64,000 bases of DNA from positions 2,046,001-2,110,000 of the forward strand of contig WLWP01000001.1 of NCBI GenBank assembly GCA_012103505.1, given 5' to 3'. The notes under the pieces are model-generated. The model searched no databases, was not told where the DNA came from, and was given only the letters and a program-made list of their open reading frames with translations. The DNA is from Pseudomonadales bacterium (GTDB lineage Bacteria > Pseudomonadota > Gammaproteobacteria > Pseudomonadales > Azotimanducaceae). Positions 8,108 through 17,022 of the stretch are shown piece after piece (the stretch's first letter is position 1; every line of letters starts with the position of its first letter). Made by a program: the position numbers and the translations under genes.

Positions 8108-8932
8108 TCACCGCCATATTTTCATATCCCACCCCGCTTTAACGCTGGGTGCCAATAATCCTACCTGTTCGCGAGAGAAACGACCAAGAGGCAAGGTAGC
8201 CTGAACCAAGTGGCTCCCAAGCCCACAATCGGGGGGTGCTGCTCGCAGCTCAAATTCGCCTGCAATTGGCGAACCGTCGACGACGAAGACAAGTTCGCTA
8301 ACAAACGTCGATGACGTGCTTTCCGGGGCGATCAAACCAAAAAGGAGCGTGTCCTTACCATTAAGAGTTCCATCTAGCTCTTCATCAAGCACTAGGGCGG
8401 CCTGCGTTATCGATAGAGTTTGGTTTTGATAATTGAGTCTAACCACCTGAGATCGCTGCGCCGCCACCCGACAGTAGTAGTCCGGTGCAGTTTCGCCTTC
8501 TCTCCGCATGCGAAATTCCGCCTCTATACGCGCCGCTCGCGCGGCCTGTTCGGCGTTTCGCTCGGCGATGTTCGAGAGCACAATTTTTGTGCTCAAGCTA
8601 CTCGAGTCTTGAATTTGCTGCCATTGTTCCTTTGTGGCGTGCAGCGTCATGTATTCCGGACCTTCGAAGGCGACGACATACCGCCCCGCTGCATCCGTTA
8701 GGACTGGTTCTGAACAAAACCGTTTGTCCCACACGATTTGACCCTGAGACCTGCCCCAACCGAGATAGCAAGCAGTTACTGTTACCTCGCTAAGGGCGGC
8801 ACCCGCCTCAGATACAACTAACCCTTCGATGGTACGTTCATCCTGCATGCACCCAGAGACCAGTAAAAAGAAGAGGACAAGGACTGTTCCTGGATAGTTC
8901 CAACAACGAACCCTCTTCTTGAGTTCGGTCAT
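8108..8932 (-). CDS. Lipoprotein of unknown function with carboxypeptidase-regulatory-like domain
   Basis: The 274-residue product has a basic N-terminus, a hydrophobic segment and the lipobox LVSGC near residue 28, so it is very likely a lipidated envelope protein. Just after it, EGLVVSEAGAALSEVTVTACY resembles a carboxypeptidase regulatory-like (transthyretin-type) beta domain. An Ala/Arg-rich helix follows (RNAEQAARAARIEAEFRMRR split across residues 130-150), and the remainder is predicted beta-rich. I do not recognise a catalytic motif. Its start overlaps the stop of the alpha/beta hydrolase upstream (8929-8932, ATGA), so it belongs to the GST-hydrolase-lipoprotein operon. Confidence 0.72.
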   Translation of the reverse strand: MTELKKRVRCWNYPGTVLVLFFLLVSGCMQDERTIEGLVVSEAGAALSEVTVTACYLGWGRSQGQIVWDKRFCSEPVLTDAAGRYVVAFEGPEYMTLHATKEQWQQIQDSSSLSTKIVLSNIAERNAEQAARAARIEAEFRMRREGETAPDYYCRVAAQRSQVVRLNYQNQTLSITQAALVLDEELDGTLNGKDTLLFGLIAPESTSSTFVSELVFVVDGSPIAGEFELRAAPPDCGLGSHLVQATLPLGRFSREQVGLLAPSVKAGWDMKIWR

Positions 8933-9780
8933 TGAATCAAGGTTTGCAAGTGCGTCTCTAGAAGCTCCGTGTACCGCCCAGGCACCTCGTCTGTGACAAA
9001 GTGGCCAACGTCGGGTAAACGAACAAACTGATAAGGTCCAGTTACCCTATCTACAGTGCCCTCCGCTGCCATCTCACCTACCGTAGTATCACCAGTACCC
9101 CAAACATAGAGTGTCGGCACGCTAATGGCCGGTAACTCGGCGAAGTTAATGGTTGTATCTTGTACCGCTCTATACCAGTTAATTGCAGCATTAAGCGCTG
9201 CACGTTGACCGAGCGTAGCTAGGTATGCATTCGCATCGTCTGCTGGAACTCCGCCCCACTTAACATACATGTCTCGCAGTTCAACAGCATCGTTAGCTAA
9301 GAGTTCATCTGCTGCACCGAGGTCTTGAAACTTTTTATGGTGACCCGATCTACTTGTCTGAGCAGGATCGTTGGCAAGCGCCTGTATAAAAGCTGCCGGA
9401 TGTGGACGGGAAATAACCGATAGCGAAACGACATGCTCCTCATGCAAAGCGGCAAGACACCACGCAATCTGTCCTCCCCAATCATGACCGACGACGTGAA
9501 ACCGTCTATAACCAAGCGCCTCGGCAATCGCAATTGCGTCGGCGATCATCTCTTCAGGGCGATAGGCCTCAATCGCTTCCGGACGAGCGCCCTCTGAATA
9601 ACCCCGCTGATCATAAGCACAACATCGATACCCAAGCGCTGCTATCGCGTCCATTTCAGTCCGCCAGGTATATCTCGTTTGAGGAAAGCCGTGCAAAAAC
9701 AACACCAGATCGCCTGACTCAGGACCACTCAGATCGGCTGTAAAATCAAGGCCGCGCGTATGAATAAACATCTCTTTCAT
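8929..9780 (-). CDS. Alpha/beta hydrolase, epoxide-hydrolase/haloalkane-dehalogenase-like
   Basis: A 283-residue cytoplasmic alpha/beta hydrolase. The oxyanion segment is HGFPQTRYTWR near residue 31, the nucleophile elbow is VVGHDWGGQIAW with Asp as nucleophile, and the late acid/base region is WGTGDTTVG followed by DVGHFVTDE with the catalytic His. The Asp nucleophile points to epoxide hydrolase or dehalogenase chemistry rather than an esterase. It overlaps the lipoprotein gene by 4 bp. The glutathione-transferase frame upstream would also overlap its ATG by 4 bp if the amber codon at 9846-9848 were read through, which suggests an original operon of three coupled genes. Confidence 0.85.
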   Translation of the reverse strand: MKEMFIHTRGLDFTADLSGPESGDLVLFLHGFPQTRYTWRTEMDAIAALGYRCCAYDQRGYSEGARPEAIEAYRPEEMIADAIAIAEALGYRRFHVVGHDWGGQIAWCLAALHEEHVVSLSVISRPHPAAFIQALANDPAQTSRSGHHKKFQDLGAADELLANDAVELRDMYVKWGGVPADDANAYLATLGQRAALNAAINWYRAVQDTTINFAELPAISVPTLYVWGTGDTTVGEMAAEGTVDRVTGPYQFVRLPDVGHFVTDEVPGRYTELLETHLQTLIQ

Positions 9781-9845
9781 TCTCCAGGCTTAACCTTCAT
9801 TCCTCTCGGAGGATAAAAAGCAGGCCGACTAGTCGTCAGCTCTAC

Positions 9846-10427
9846 CTACGCTTTAACGTTCGGCCAGGGGGTGAAATCAAATTTAACCGCCCGACCATAT
9901 TGGCCAATGGTTGAGGCCATCATGACATCGGCCACAGTGAAGCGGCCTCGCTCGGAGCCAATCAGATAGTCCCGGTCCTTTAATTCAGCATTCAATGCAT
10001 TGAGCAGCGGCTCTAGATTTGATTCAAATTTAGCGCGCCCTTCAGCACCACCCTGGCGAAACACCATCGGCAGAAAATTAGGCTCGAAATTTGAGATTGA
10101 AGAAAGACCATACATATTGATTCGGGCACGCTCTGCAAGATCCTGACCACAGAGCGGACCGCCAAGATACTCTGCGATGTACTGACATATTGCCTGGCTC
10201 TCATAGAGCACGACTTCGCCGTGTTTCATAACCGGGATGAGACGATATGGGTTTAAGGCTAGGAATTCGCTGGTATCGCGGACTTCATTGTAGCCCGTGA
10301 CCGGACCACCCGTATCGACTTCGATAAAGTCCTCGTTGATCGTCATGCCATATTCACGAAGCAGCCAGTAGGGACGACTCGCTCTACTCGCCTGATGTCC
10401 ATATATCGTAATTTTCTCTTCTGCCAC
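9846..10427 (-). CDS. Glutathione S-transferase family protein, C-terminus cut by an amber codon
   Basis: The frame encodes 193 residues with a thioredoxin-like N-terminal domain (ITIYGHQASRASRPYWLLREYG, then ESQAICQYIAEYLGG) and an all-helical GST C-terminal domain. It starts at a GTG with a strong GGGAGGA site. The frame stops with TAG right after PWPNVKA, where relatives have Trp followed by an arginine-rich helix. Reading past the TAG gives 22 more residues including SRPAFYPPRG, a good match for the usual GST end. They stop at a TGA (9777-9779) that overlaps the hydrolase ATG. A TGG-to-TAG change is the simplest explanation; the protein may still fold. Confidence 0.78.
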   Translation of the reverse strand: MAEEKITIYGHQASRASRPYWLLREYGMTINEDFIEVDTGGPVTGYNEVRDTSEFLALNPYRLIPVMKHGEVVLYESQAICQYIAEYLGGPLCGQDLAERARINMYGLSSISNFEPNFLPMVFRQGGAEGRAKFESNLEPLLNALNAELKDRDYLIGSERGRFTVADVMMASTIGQYGRAVKFDFTPWPNVKA

Positions 10428-10659
10428 TGATCCTCCCTAGACCATAACTGGGTGTTTGCTCGCCGCATGTGCGGTTCTAGCTTTTGTTACCGACAGAATA
10501 ACGAGCCGCATACCGCTTTGCCAGCTGGTCACCGGCGCTATAACCGTCGTGCCTGAAGGCCGCAGAAATGCATTTGGTATACTTGGCTCCGGGTAAGGCT
10601 AAACTCCGCCAACCCCAACTTCTAACAAGTTCTAACAAGGATCTCCGCCTAGGCATATT

Positions 10660-12072
10660 ATGGGTTTATTTACCGATCGCGCCGGTGATCCGCTTTTTTC
10701 TTCACGTCGAGTGTTTCTCAACTTTCTCGTTCTCGTGCTTTGCTCCCAGTTCGCATTTTCGGTGTTGGCAATGAAAGGCGCACTGCTGCCTCAGATGCTG
10801 GAGCTATGGCAGATTTCGAAGACCCAGTTTGGTATTTTGATGTCGATCTACGGCATAGTTCACAACATCTTCTACTTGTGTCTCTCTTGGGCGCAGGATA
10901 GATTTTCCCCTCGGATACTCATCCCAGCGAATATGGTACTCGGAGGTATCACCACCTTTTTTCTTGGCACGACCACTGACTTCGCGACCCTATGCTTCCT
11001 CTTCGTGATGCTCTCTCTTTGGTGTGAAGGTGCCTTTTGGCCCGCGGTACTTTCCGCGGTGCGCAAATCCACGTCCGACAGCAATCAAGGCAAGATTTTC
11101 GGGCTATTAGAAGGCGGGCGTGGAGGCATCGAGCTCCTCCAGAATTTACTAACGGTCGGTTTGTACACAGCACTTGGCTATAGCGTTTTGGGTCTTGAAC
11201 TCGCTTTCATGGTGAACGCCGCGATCATGATCGTACTAGGGGTCGTCGCCTGGTTCATATTGCCGAGAGAAACCTTGTTGAAAGCGGGGTCGAATACGAC
11301 TCTTGCAAATCAGGAAGTCATCGCCGGAATGAAAACGATGCTGCGCTTGCCTGAAGTTTGGCTCGCAGGAATCGTTGGTTTCGCTGTCTATTTGGCCTAT
11401 ACCTCTATGCCGTTCTTTCTTACCTATCTACAGGATTTACATGCGCTGCCATTAATCGCGATTTCCATATTCGGCATTGCCAGTACTTCCGGAGGGCGCA
11501 TTGGCATGGCCTTGCCCTCAGGTTTCCTGGCAGATCGGTTTCTTGGCGGTGCCGTCGGTGGCATGCGACTCGGACTTATCCTGGTTGTCATATTTGGTTT
11601 CGTGATGACTGTTCTACCGCCAACCGACGGATTTGCCTGGCCAGCTATGGCGATCATGACCACGTTGGCATTTTTGTTTTTCTTCATGCGAGCACTTTAC
11701 TTCGCCCCATTCGGTGAGATGGGGTTGCCACAGCGATTTTCGGGATCGGTAATCGCTATCGCAGCATTCGTTATCTACTTACCCACTTCTTTCGCCTATC
11801 TACTCTGGGGTTGGTTGTTAGATAACAACCAAGGCGCTTTGGGATACCAACTTATGTTTGCTGTGTTGGCTGTCGTCGCAGGATTGGGAGGCATAGTTGC
11901 CCACTTCTTGAAACAGCGTATAGACGGTGGTTCGTCAACGAATATTGCACAAAAGGTAGCCGACCTTGACCAAGCATTAGGCCTGCATGGAGAGGAGAAG
12001 ACCTTAACGACGCTCATCGACCAACAACTGGAGCAAACAGAAGGAGCGACCTCACGGGGGGCATCGCAGTGA
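10660..12072 (+). CDS. Major facilitator superfamily (MFS) transporter
   Basis: A 470-residue membrane protein with about twelve hydrophobic segments and the MFS arrangement of two six-helix halves. The loop between helices 2 and 3 carries the degenerate signature WAQDRFSPRILIPANMVLGG, and the second half has LPSGFLADRF in the equivalent place. An approximately 40-residue hydrophilic tail is predicted to be cytoplasmic. Anionic organic-acid or sugar transport is common in this type, but the substrate cannot be assigned. Its stop overlaps the GTG start of the methyltransferase gene (GTGA at 12069-12072), so the two are translationally coupled. Confidence 0.88.
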   Translation: MGLFTDRAGDPLFSSRRVFLNFLVLVLCSQFAFSVLAMKGALLPQMLELWQISKTQFGILMSIYGIVHNIFYLCLSWAQDRFSPRILIPANMVLGGITTFFLGTTTDFATLCFLFVMLSLWCEGAFWPAVLSAVRKSTSDSNQGKIFGLLEGGRGGIELLQNLLTVGLYTALGYSVLGLELAFMVNAAIMIVLGVVAWFILPRETLLKAGSNTTLANQEVIAGMKTMLRLPEVWLAGIVGFAVYLAYTSMPFFLTYLQDLHALPLIAISIFGIASTSGGRIGMALPSGFLADRFLGGAVGGMRLGLILVVIFGFVMTVLPPTDGFAWPAMAIMTTLAFLFFFMRALYFAPFGEMGLPQRFSGSVIAIAAFVIYLPTSFAYLLWGWLLDNNQGALGYQLMFAVLAVVAGLGGIVAHFLKQRIDGGSSTNIAQKVADLDQALGLHGEEKTLTTLIDQQLEQTEGATSRGASQ

Positions 12073-12854
12073 CAAACGTCTACGACCAAATCGGCGATAC
12101 GTACGACACCACAAGATCGGCCGACCCGGAGATCGTGGCGCTCCTTGCCGACAAGCTAAACCTCGGTGTTGGGCATTATGTAGACATTGGCTGCGGCACT
12201 GGCAACTACACGGTCGCGCTCAAGGAAATGAGCGGTATCTGGACGGGCCTAGAGCCATCTACTTTGATGTTAGATCTGGCACGAGCCAAAACCGATTCTA
12301 TCGAATGGATCCAAGGTTCTGCTGAATCAATACCACTGCCGGATCATTCTCTCTCCGGCGCAATTTCGACGTTCACGATTCACCACTTTACCAACCTTGA
12401 GCTCGCGCTAACCGACGTTGACCGAGTCTTGAAACCTGGCGCCACATTAGTTATTGCAACAGCTACGCCAGAGCAAACATCGAATTATTGGCTGACGCAC
12501 TATTTTCCAAAAATGATGGCACAAGACGCCGAACAACTGCCTTCTATCAAACAAATCGAAGCTTGTTTGACGGCCACCAGCCTACAGATCGCAGATATCG
12601 AGCCTTTCCACATAACCCGGGAAACGAAGGACTTCTTTTTTTACAGCGGTAAACACAGACCTGGAATGTACCTTTCCGAGAACATCCGAAGAGGCATGTC
12701 ACCATTTCGAATGTTGATCACAGAAGAAGAGCTAACAAAGGGTCTCGCTGAACTAGAACGTGACATCAAGAACGGCGCGATCGAGGAAGTAACTGCTGCA
12801 TGTAACAGCGTTCTTGGTGACTATTGCTTTATCAGCATAACCAAGTCTGTTTAG
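12069..12854 (+). CDS. Class I SAM-dependent methyltransferase
   Basis: A 261-residue methyltransferase of the UbiE/Methyltransf_11 type. Motif I is VDIGCGTGNYTVAL at about residues 35-48, followed by LEPSTLMLDLA (acidic end of strand 2), GSAESIPLPDHSLSGAIS (motif II region) and a VLKPGATLVIATAT strand (motif III). The C-terminal half is helical and less conserved. It starts with GTG and overlaps the MFS gene by 4 bp, which suggests that the transported compound or a related small molecule is the substrate (inference). Confidence 0.88.
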   Translation: MTNVYDQIGDTYDTTRSADPEIVALLADKLNLGVGHYVDIGCGTGNYTVALKEMSGIWTGLEPSTLMLDLARAKTDSIEWIQGSAESIPLPDHSLSGAISTFTIHHFTNLELALTDVDRVLKPGATLVIATATPEQTSNYWLTHYFPKMMAQDAEQLPSIKQIEACLTATSLQIADIEPFHITRETKDFFFYSGKHRPGMYLSENIRRGMSPFRMLITEEELTKGLAELERDIKNGAIEEVTAACNSVLGDYCFISITKSV

Positions 12855-13113
12855 ATTTATCCATTAATCGCCAGACTGTCGTTGCCAGCGATCTTGTTCT
12901 GCATTCTGCGGGGCTTCCGTATCCTTGCTACATCCGTGATTATCATCGTCTCGCTGTCATTAACCCTGAGGACGAGAGCGTCACCCACCCTGTCACAAAT
13001 TTTCAACATTTTTGTTAGGACTTGACTGAGCAAATCTTGAGAATGCGATCATAAGAGCGCACCATGTTCGGCCTGAGGGAATACTCACCTGGACAATCAC
13101 AAGGACTAAACGC

Positions 13114-13902
13114 ATGACCTACTTCGCACGCACCAGTTGTGCCACCATCATTGCAACTTTGGCAACTTTGGCAACTTTGGCAACTTTGATGCTGGCCGCG
13201 CCAGCCTTTGCCAATCACCACGAAAATGACGCTTTCGCAAAAGACGATCGCCCAGCCTCAGACTACGAAGAGCACGCCGTCAGAAAGGCATCTGCTGTTC
13301 TTGCGTTTACTGGCATAGGCCCGGGTATGACGGTCATTGATATGGAAGCTAGTGGTGGTGTCTACACCGAAATTTTCTCAAAAACGGTTGGAGACAGCGG
13401 TACAGTCTACATGCAGAACCCACCACTTTTTGACGGCTTTGCCGGTGACGCAATCAAAGCTCGTATCGCCAACGATCGTCTCGCAAACGTGCAACAAATG
13501 CGTACCGCATTCGATACTTTGCCTGCACCCGACGCGAGCGTTGACGTCGTTACCTGGTTTTTAGGACCACATGAACTCTGGTACTACCCAGATGGCGTTG
13601 AGAAAGGCATCTTGGGGGATCCTGAAACCGCCTTTGCTGCTATTGCACGCGTCCTAAAAACTGGCGGTCATTTCATCGCGCTTGATCACACTGCCCCAGC
13701 GGGATCTCCCGCGGAAACAGGCGGTACAACGCACCGCGTAGATCCATCGATTGTCCAAGAATATGCTGCAAATGCAGGACTTGAGTTAGCCGATGAAAGT
13801 GACTTATTGGCAAACGCTGATGACGACTATTCGAAGAACGTTTTCGATCCATCTGTACGTCGTAAAACAGACCGATTCTTACTCAAATTTGTTAAGAAAT
13901 AG
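13114..13902 (+). CDS. Exported methyltransferase-like protein with signal peptide
   Basis: The 262-residue product starts with a clear signal peptide in which a 9-bp repeat encodes consecutive Ala-Thr-Leu units, ending at a likely cleavage site APAFANH. The rest has a methyltransferase fold of the COG4798 type: a degenerate motif I (VIDMEASGGVYTEIF), a central PDASVDVVTWFLGPHE and a late VLKTGGHFIALDH strand. SAM is not expected outside the cytoplasm, so an exported enzyme of this fold may bind another ligand or have a non-methyltransferase role. A ribosome-binding site (AAGGA) lies 8 bp before the ATG. A strong terminator follows it. Confidence 0.8.
   Translation: MTYFARTSCATIIATLATLATLATLMLAAPAFANHHENDAFAKDDRPASDYEEHAVRKASAVLAFTGIGPGMTVIDMEASGGVYTEIFSKTVGDSGTVYMQNPPLFDGFAGDAIKARIANDRLANVQQMRTAFDTLPAPDASVDVVTWFLGPHELWYYPDGVEKGILGDPETAFAAIARVLKTGGHFIALDHTAPAGSPAETGGTTHRVDPSIVQEYAANAGLELADESDLLANADDDYSKNVFDPSVRRKTDRFLLKFVKK
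13152..13187 (+). repeat. 9-bp in-frame tandem repeat in signal peptide
   Basis: Four copies of the unit GGCAACTTT (first copy with T in place of the first G) lie within the signal-peptide coding region of the exported methyltransferase-like gene and encode Ala-Thr-Leu units. Gain or loss of a copy keeps frame but changes the length of the hydrophobic core. Confidence 0.92.
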
Positions 13903-13924
13903 GTCGGCTAAGGGGACTCCGAAC

Positions 13925-13952
13925 AAAACCCCTGGCCCGCAGGGGTTTTTTT
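13925..13952 (+). terminator. Rho-independent terminator
   Basis: Arms AAAACCCCTG (13925-13934) and CAGGGGTTTT (13940-13949) close a 5-nt GCCCG loop and are followed by a run of seven T (13946-13952). It ends the transcript of the exported methyltransferase-like gene, 22 bp after its stop, and separates it from the flavin hydroxylase. Confidence 0.92.
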
Positions 13953-13975
13953 ATGACTAAACCAAACGTGCGCTC

Positions 13976-15583
13976 ATGACAGATTACGACGTAGTTATTG
14001 CTGGCCTTGGTCCCACGGGTGCAGTTGCGGCAAACTTGCTCGGTGCCGCTGGGATCCGAACACTTGTGGTTGATCCGAACCCCACCGTGTACAACATTCC
14101 ACGGGCAGTGCACTTTGACGGCGAAGTGATGCGCACTTTTCAGTCCCTCAATTTACACACACAAATCTCAGAGGTCGCTGCTCCCGGTGTCGGCCTCGGC
14201 TTCACTAACGGACGTAACTGGAAGCTCTTCGAACAGGACCTATCAATCCTGCCCAAGAGTCAGGGCTGGAATAACAGCAATTTCTTCAACCAACCCGCTC
14301 TCGAAGCACATCTACGAACCGGTTTGGAACGATATTCGTCCGTTACGTGCGCACTGGGCGATCGCGTGAGCGACATAGAACAAACCCAAGACCACGTAGT
14401 TATCAACATAGCCAGTGGCCAGGAGGGTGATTCGACGGGTAGACAGGTGAGCGCTAGGTACCTGCTTGGTTGTGATGGCGCGGCAAGTACAATCCGCAAT
14501 GCACTCGCCATCGAACAAGAAGATCTAGACTGTGACGAACCTTGGCTCGTGGTCGACTGGTTCTTGCCTGGCGACGTTGAGATCAATCGACGCGCCTACC
14601 AAATCTGCGACCCAAACCGACCGGCAACGTTAGTCCCTTGCGAAGGGAGCCACATTCGCTGGGAGTTCATGGTGAACGAAGGCGACGATCTAAAAGCCAT
14701 CGAAGAGGAAGCAAACGTTCGCCAATTGATGGCGCCGCATCTACATCGGCTATCCCCAGAACTCACATCTGACATGGGTGAACTGGTCCGTTCAAAGGTC
14801 TATAACTTTCATGCGTTAATCGCCGAGCGCTTTCAAACTGATCGGATCTTCTTACTCGGTGATGCTGCGCACCAAACACCGCCCTTCCTCGGTCAAGGTA
14901 TGTGTGCTGGTATTCGAGATGCCGACAATCTCTGCTGGAAAATCGTTGGCGTCCTCCAAGGAAAATACCCACCTGGACTTCTATCAACATACACCACCGA
15001 ACGACGTCCACATGTGTACGAAGTGATCAAAACAGCAGTGGGACACGGCAGTGTGATCCAGAATCGAAACCACATCGCAGCGTTTTTTCGAGACTGTTAT
15101 CTAATGCTCGGGCGGCTGGTGCCGCTACTTGTTTCTTTCCTGCGCTTTGATCTTAGTTGGTCGTTAGGCGTCGGATTACTATCGCCGAAAAAACCGAAGG
15201 ACGCGGTGATCGGTAAACCGATACCCCAATTCGAATTGGACGGCCGGGAGCCGCCAACCTTTTCCGATAGCATGCTCGGCAAGGATTTCACATTGATCGG
15301 GATAGACATAGATCCCTCCTCCCTCATCGACAGTCAAACCTCGGATATAAATATCAAATCTGTGATAGTTGGGCCTAACGGGGACATCATCGACTCCAAC
15401 AATTCTTTCTCTACTTGGGGTGCACTCCACGACATTAAAGTCCTGCTGGTGAGACCAGACCGTCAAGTCTTTGGCTACTGTAATGACCAGCCAAGCCTTG
15501 CGGCCAATGTCGCCGCGTTGGTTAATCAGTTGGAGTCACAGCTGAACTCGACTATAACTATCCAAAGAAATAAAGAAGAATGA
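13976..15583 (+). CDS. FAD-dependent aromatic hydroxylase (MhpA/PheA-like), paralogue 1
   Basis: A 535-residue group A flavoprotein monooxygenase. The N-terminal Rossmann motif is GLGPTG (residues 10-15), and the second FAD motif is LLGDAAHQTPPFLGQG with its GD at about 295. A C-terminal thioredoxin-like region ends in VLLVRPDRQVFGYC, which marks the MhpA/phenol-hydroxylase subgroup that hydroxylates phenolic acids or related rings using NAD(P)H and O2. The paralogue at 19487-21094 has exactly the same length. It starts only 23 bp after a strong terminator and has no good ribosome-binding site, so it needs its own promoter in that short space or upstream readthrough. Ring substrate unknown. 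Confidence 0.87.
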   Translation: MTDYDVVIAGLGPTGAVAANLLGAAGIRTLVVDPNPTVYNIPRAVHFDGEVMRTFQSLNLHTQISEVAAPGVGLGFTNGRNWKLFEQDLSILPKSQGWNNSNFFNQPALEAHLRTGLERYSSVTCALGDRVSDIEQTQDHVVINIASGQEGDSTGRQVSARYLLGCDGAASTIRNALAIEQEDLDCDEPWLVVDWFLPGDVEINRRAYQICDPNRPATLVPCEGSHIRWEFMVNEGDDLKAIEEEANVRQLMAPHLHRLSPELTSDMGELVRSKVYNFHALIAERFQTDRIFLLGDAAHQTPPFLGQGMCAGIRDADNLCWKIVGVLQGKYPPGLLSTYTTERRPHVYEVIKTAVGHGSVIQNRNHIAAFFRDCYLMLGRLVPLLVSFLRFDLSWSLGVGLLSPKKPKDAVIGKPIPQFELDGREPPTFSDSMLGKDFTLIGIDIDPSSLIDSQTSDINIKSVIVGPNGDIIDSNNSFSTWGALHDIKVLLVRPDRQVFGYCNDQPSLAANVAALVNQLESQLNSTITIQRNKEE

Positions 15584-15635
15584 AGAAGAATGAAGAATCA
15601 AAGACAATGATAAAAACAAGAACAAGGACTCAACG

Positions 15636-16139
15636 ATGCCCGAGATCACAGCACTAGGTTGGTTTCATACACTAATTGGCGTCCTCGCCTTAGGTAGTGG
15701 CCTGTATACGCTTTGCAGATACAAACTGATCAGATCTAGTACGAAAAGCGGCAAGTTATACCTGTTATGCACGTTGGTAGCCGCTGGGACTGCTTTGGGT
15801 ATCTACAATCAGGGTGGCTTCGGCGTTGCACACATTCTCGCGATTCTCACCCTTCTCGCGGTTGCTGTTGGTGGCCTAGCTGAGAAAAAATCCATCGTGG
15901 GGAGCTTGTCTCCTCACCTGCAAGCAGCCAGCTATTCGGCGACCTTCCTATTCCACATGATTCCTGCCATCACAGACGGCTTAATGCGGCTGCCCCCTGA
16001 AGATCCGATCGTTGCGCGGATCGACGATCCGCTCCTCCAAGGATTCTATTTGGCTTTTCTCGTGACTTACGTTGTCGGGCTAACACTTCAGATGCTTTAT
16101 CTGCGCAGACACAGCTCAACTCCGACATCTACAGCCTGA
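15636..16139 (+). CDS. Small integral membrane protein, function unknown
   Basis: A 167-residue protein with four likely membrane helices: WFHTLIGVLALGSGLYTL, LLCTLVAAGTALGIYN, ILAILTLLAVAVGGLA and FYLAFLVTYVVGLTLQ. This pattern resembles DUF2306-type or other small four-helix membrane proteins, but I do not recognise a catalytic or metal motif beyond scattered histidines. It has a good AAGGA site before the ATG, sits 52 bp after the flavin hydroxylase and may be co-transcribed with it. Its last 11 bp overlap the convergent methyltransferase gene. Confidence 0.7.
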   Translation: MPEITALGWFHTLIGVLALGSGLYTLCRYKLIRSSTKSGKLYLLCTLVAAGTALGIYNQGGFGVAHILAILTLLAVAVGGLAEKKSIVGSLSPHLQAASYSATFLFHMIPAITDGLMRLPPEDPIVARIDDPLLQGFYLAFLVTYVVGLTLQMLYLRRHSSTPTSTA

Positions 16140-16857
16140 CTTTGCGAGCAACAAATGAGCCTGCGCCAAGCAACCCACTGGTAAACGCTTCGAGGACAAA
16201 TTGTTGTTTCTCGAGGACGATGTCGAATATCTTCTGACCGAAACGCTCTACAACCTGGGCTTCCGTTGCCCTAAGTCGTGACAATACCTGCCGATAACCT
16301 TCCGCGAACTCAGCGCTAGTATCCACGTGGGTCGCTACTTCAAACCCTTGGGCAGCCATCAATTCAAGGTAGGTTGCTACATCGCCTAAATTGGCTGAGG
16401 CCGTCACTTTGCGAACCTCTTCCGCTAAATCGCTGCCAGCGTCCTTTAACAACCAGTCGCTGAAAACTAGGGATCCACCCGTAACAAGAGATCTATGCGC
16501 TTCCGAGATCAGTGCTTTTTTGTCGTCGATATGACACCACGCGTCTTGCCCCCAAACAATGTCGAACTGCTCATCATCAAATGGCAGCGCCGTCGCATTC
16601 CCAGCTGTAAACGCGACCAGGTCTCCAATACCCAAGACCTGGGCACGCCGATTCGCTTCAGCAACATTCATTTCCATCAAATCTATGCCTTGCACGACAC
16701 ACGCTTTACGCTCCGCAAGATAGAACGCAGATCCGCCTAAGCCACTACCGATGTCCAGCACCGTCGCGCCATCAGGTAGCTGAACAAGCTCAATGAGCGA
16801 TTGCGTGGTGCCAACAGCACCGGGCGAAAGAAAGCCATCGCCATAAATCATCTCCAT
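16129..16857 (-). CDS. Class I SAM-dependent methyltransferase, small-molecule type
   Basis: A 242-residue methyltransferase related to sarcosine/dimethylglycine and phosphoethanolamine methyltransferases. It has motif I VLDIGSGLGGSAFYL, the acidic GIDLMEMNVAEANRRA segment, a well-conserved IVWGQDAWCHIDDK motif and a GGSLVFSDWL strand. I choose the ATG at 16857; a longer frame to 16914 adds an unrelated polar leader. It overlaps the end of the convergent membrane-protein gene by 11 bp and is divergent from the SDR at 17023. The acceptor is likely a small amine or hydroxyl compound (inference). Confidence 0.85.
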   Translation of the reverse strand: MEMIYGDGFLSPGAVGTTQSLIELVQLPDGATVLDIGSGLGGSAFYLAERKACVVQGIDLMEMNVAEANRRAQVLGIGDLVAFTAGNATALPFDDEQFDIVWGQDAWCHIDDKKALISEAHRSLVTGGSLVFSDWLLKDAGSDLAEEVRKVTASANLGDVATYLELMAAQGFEVATHVDTSAEFAEGYRQVLSRLRATEAQVVERFGQKIFDIVLEKQQFVLEAFTSGLLGAGSFVARKVRL

Positions 16858-17022
16858 GATGATTGTGCCTTTATCGTTATAGTTTGTTGTTACATCGTTT
16901 TTGTTCGACAACACTGTTCTCCATGGGGATTTCCTAACCAGGTGATAAGTGGCGAGGTTTTTTCAAGCCAACACGCTATCATTCAAACCATACTCCGTAA
17001 ATTACGTGAACAAGGACGTCTT

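Noticed and set aside
9846-9848. Amber codon in the GST gene as pyrrolysine
   Set aside because: The family position is Trp and the protein is unrelated to known Pyl-containing methyltransferases; no Pyl genes are visible. A TGG-to-TAG change is simpler.
12824-13018. Small plus-strand frame after the methyltransferase gene
   Set aside because: No ribosome-binding site, and composition looks random. The roughly 260-bp gap shows nothing further apart from the promoter region of the exported methyltransferase-like gene.
16801-17022. N-terminal extension of the SDR at 17023
   Set aside because: The extra 74 residues are antisense to a methyltransferase and lack homology, whereas a TTG with an ideal ribosome-binding site begins exactly at the family start.
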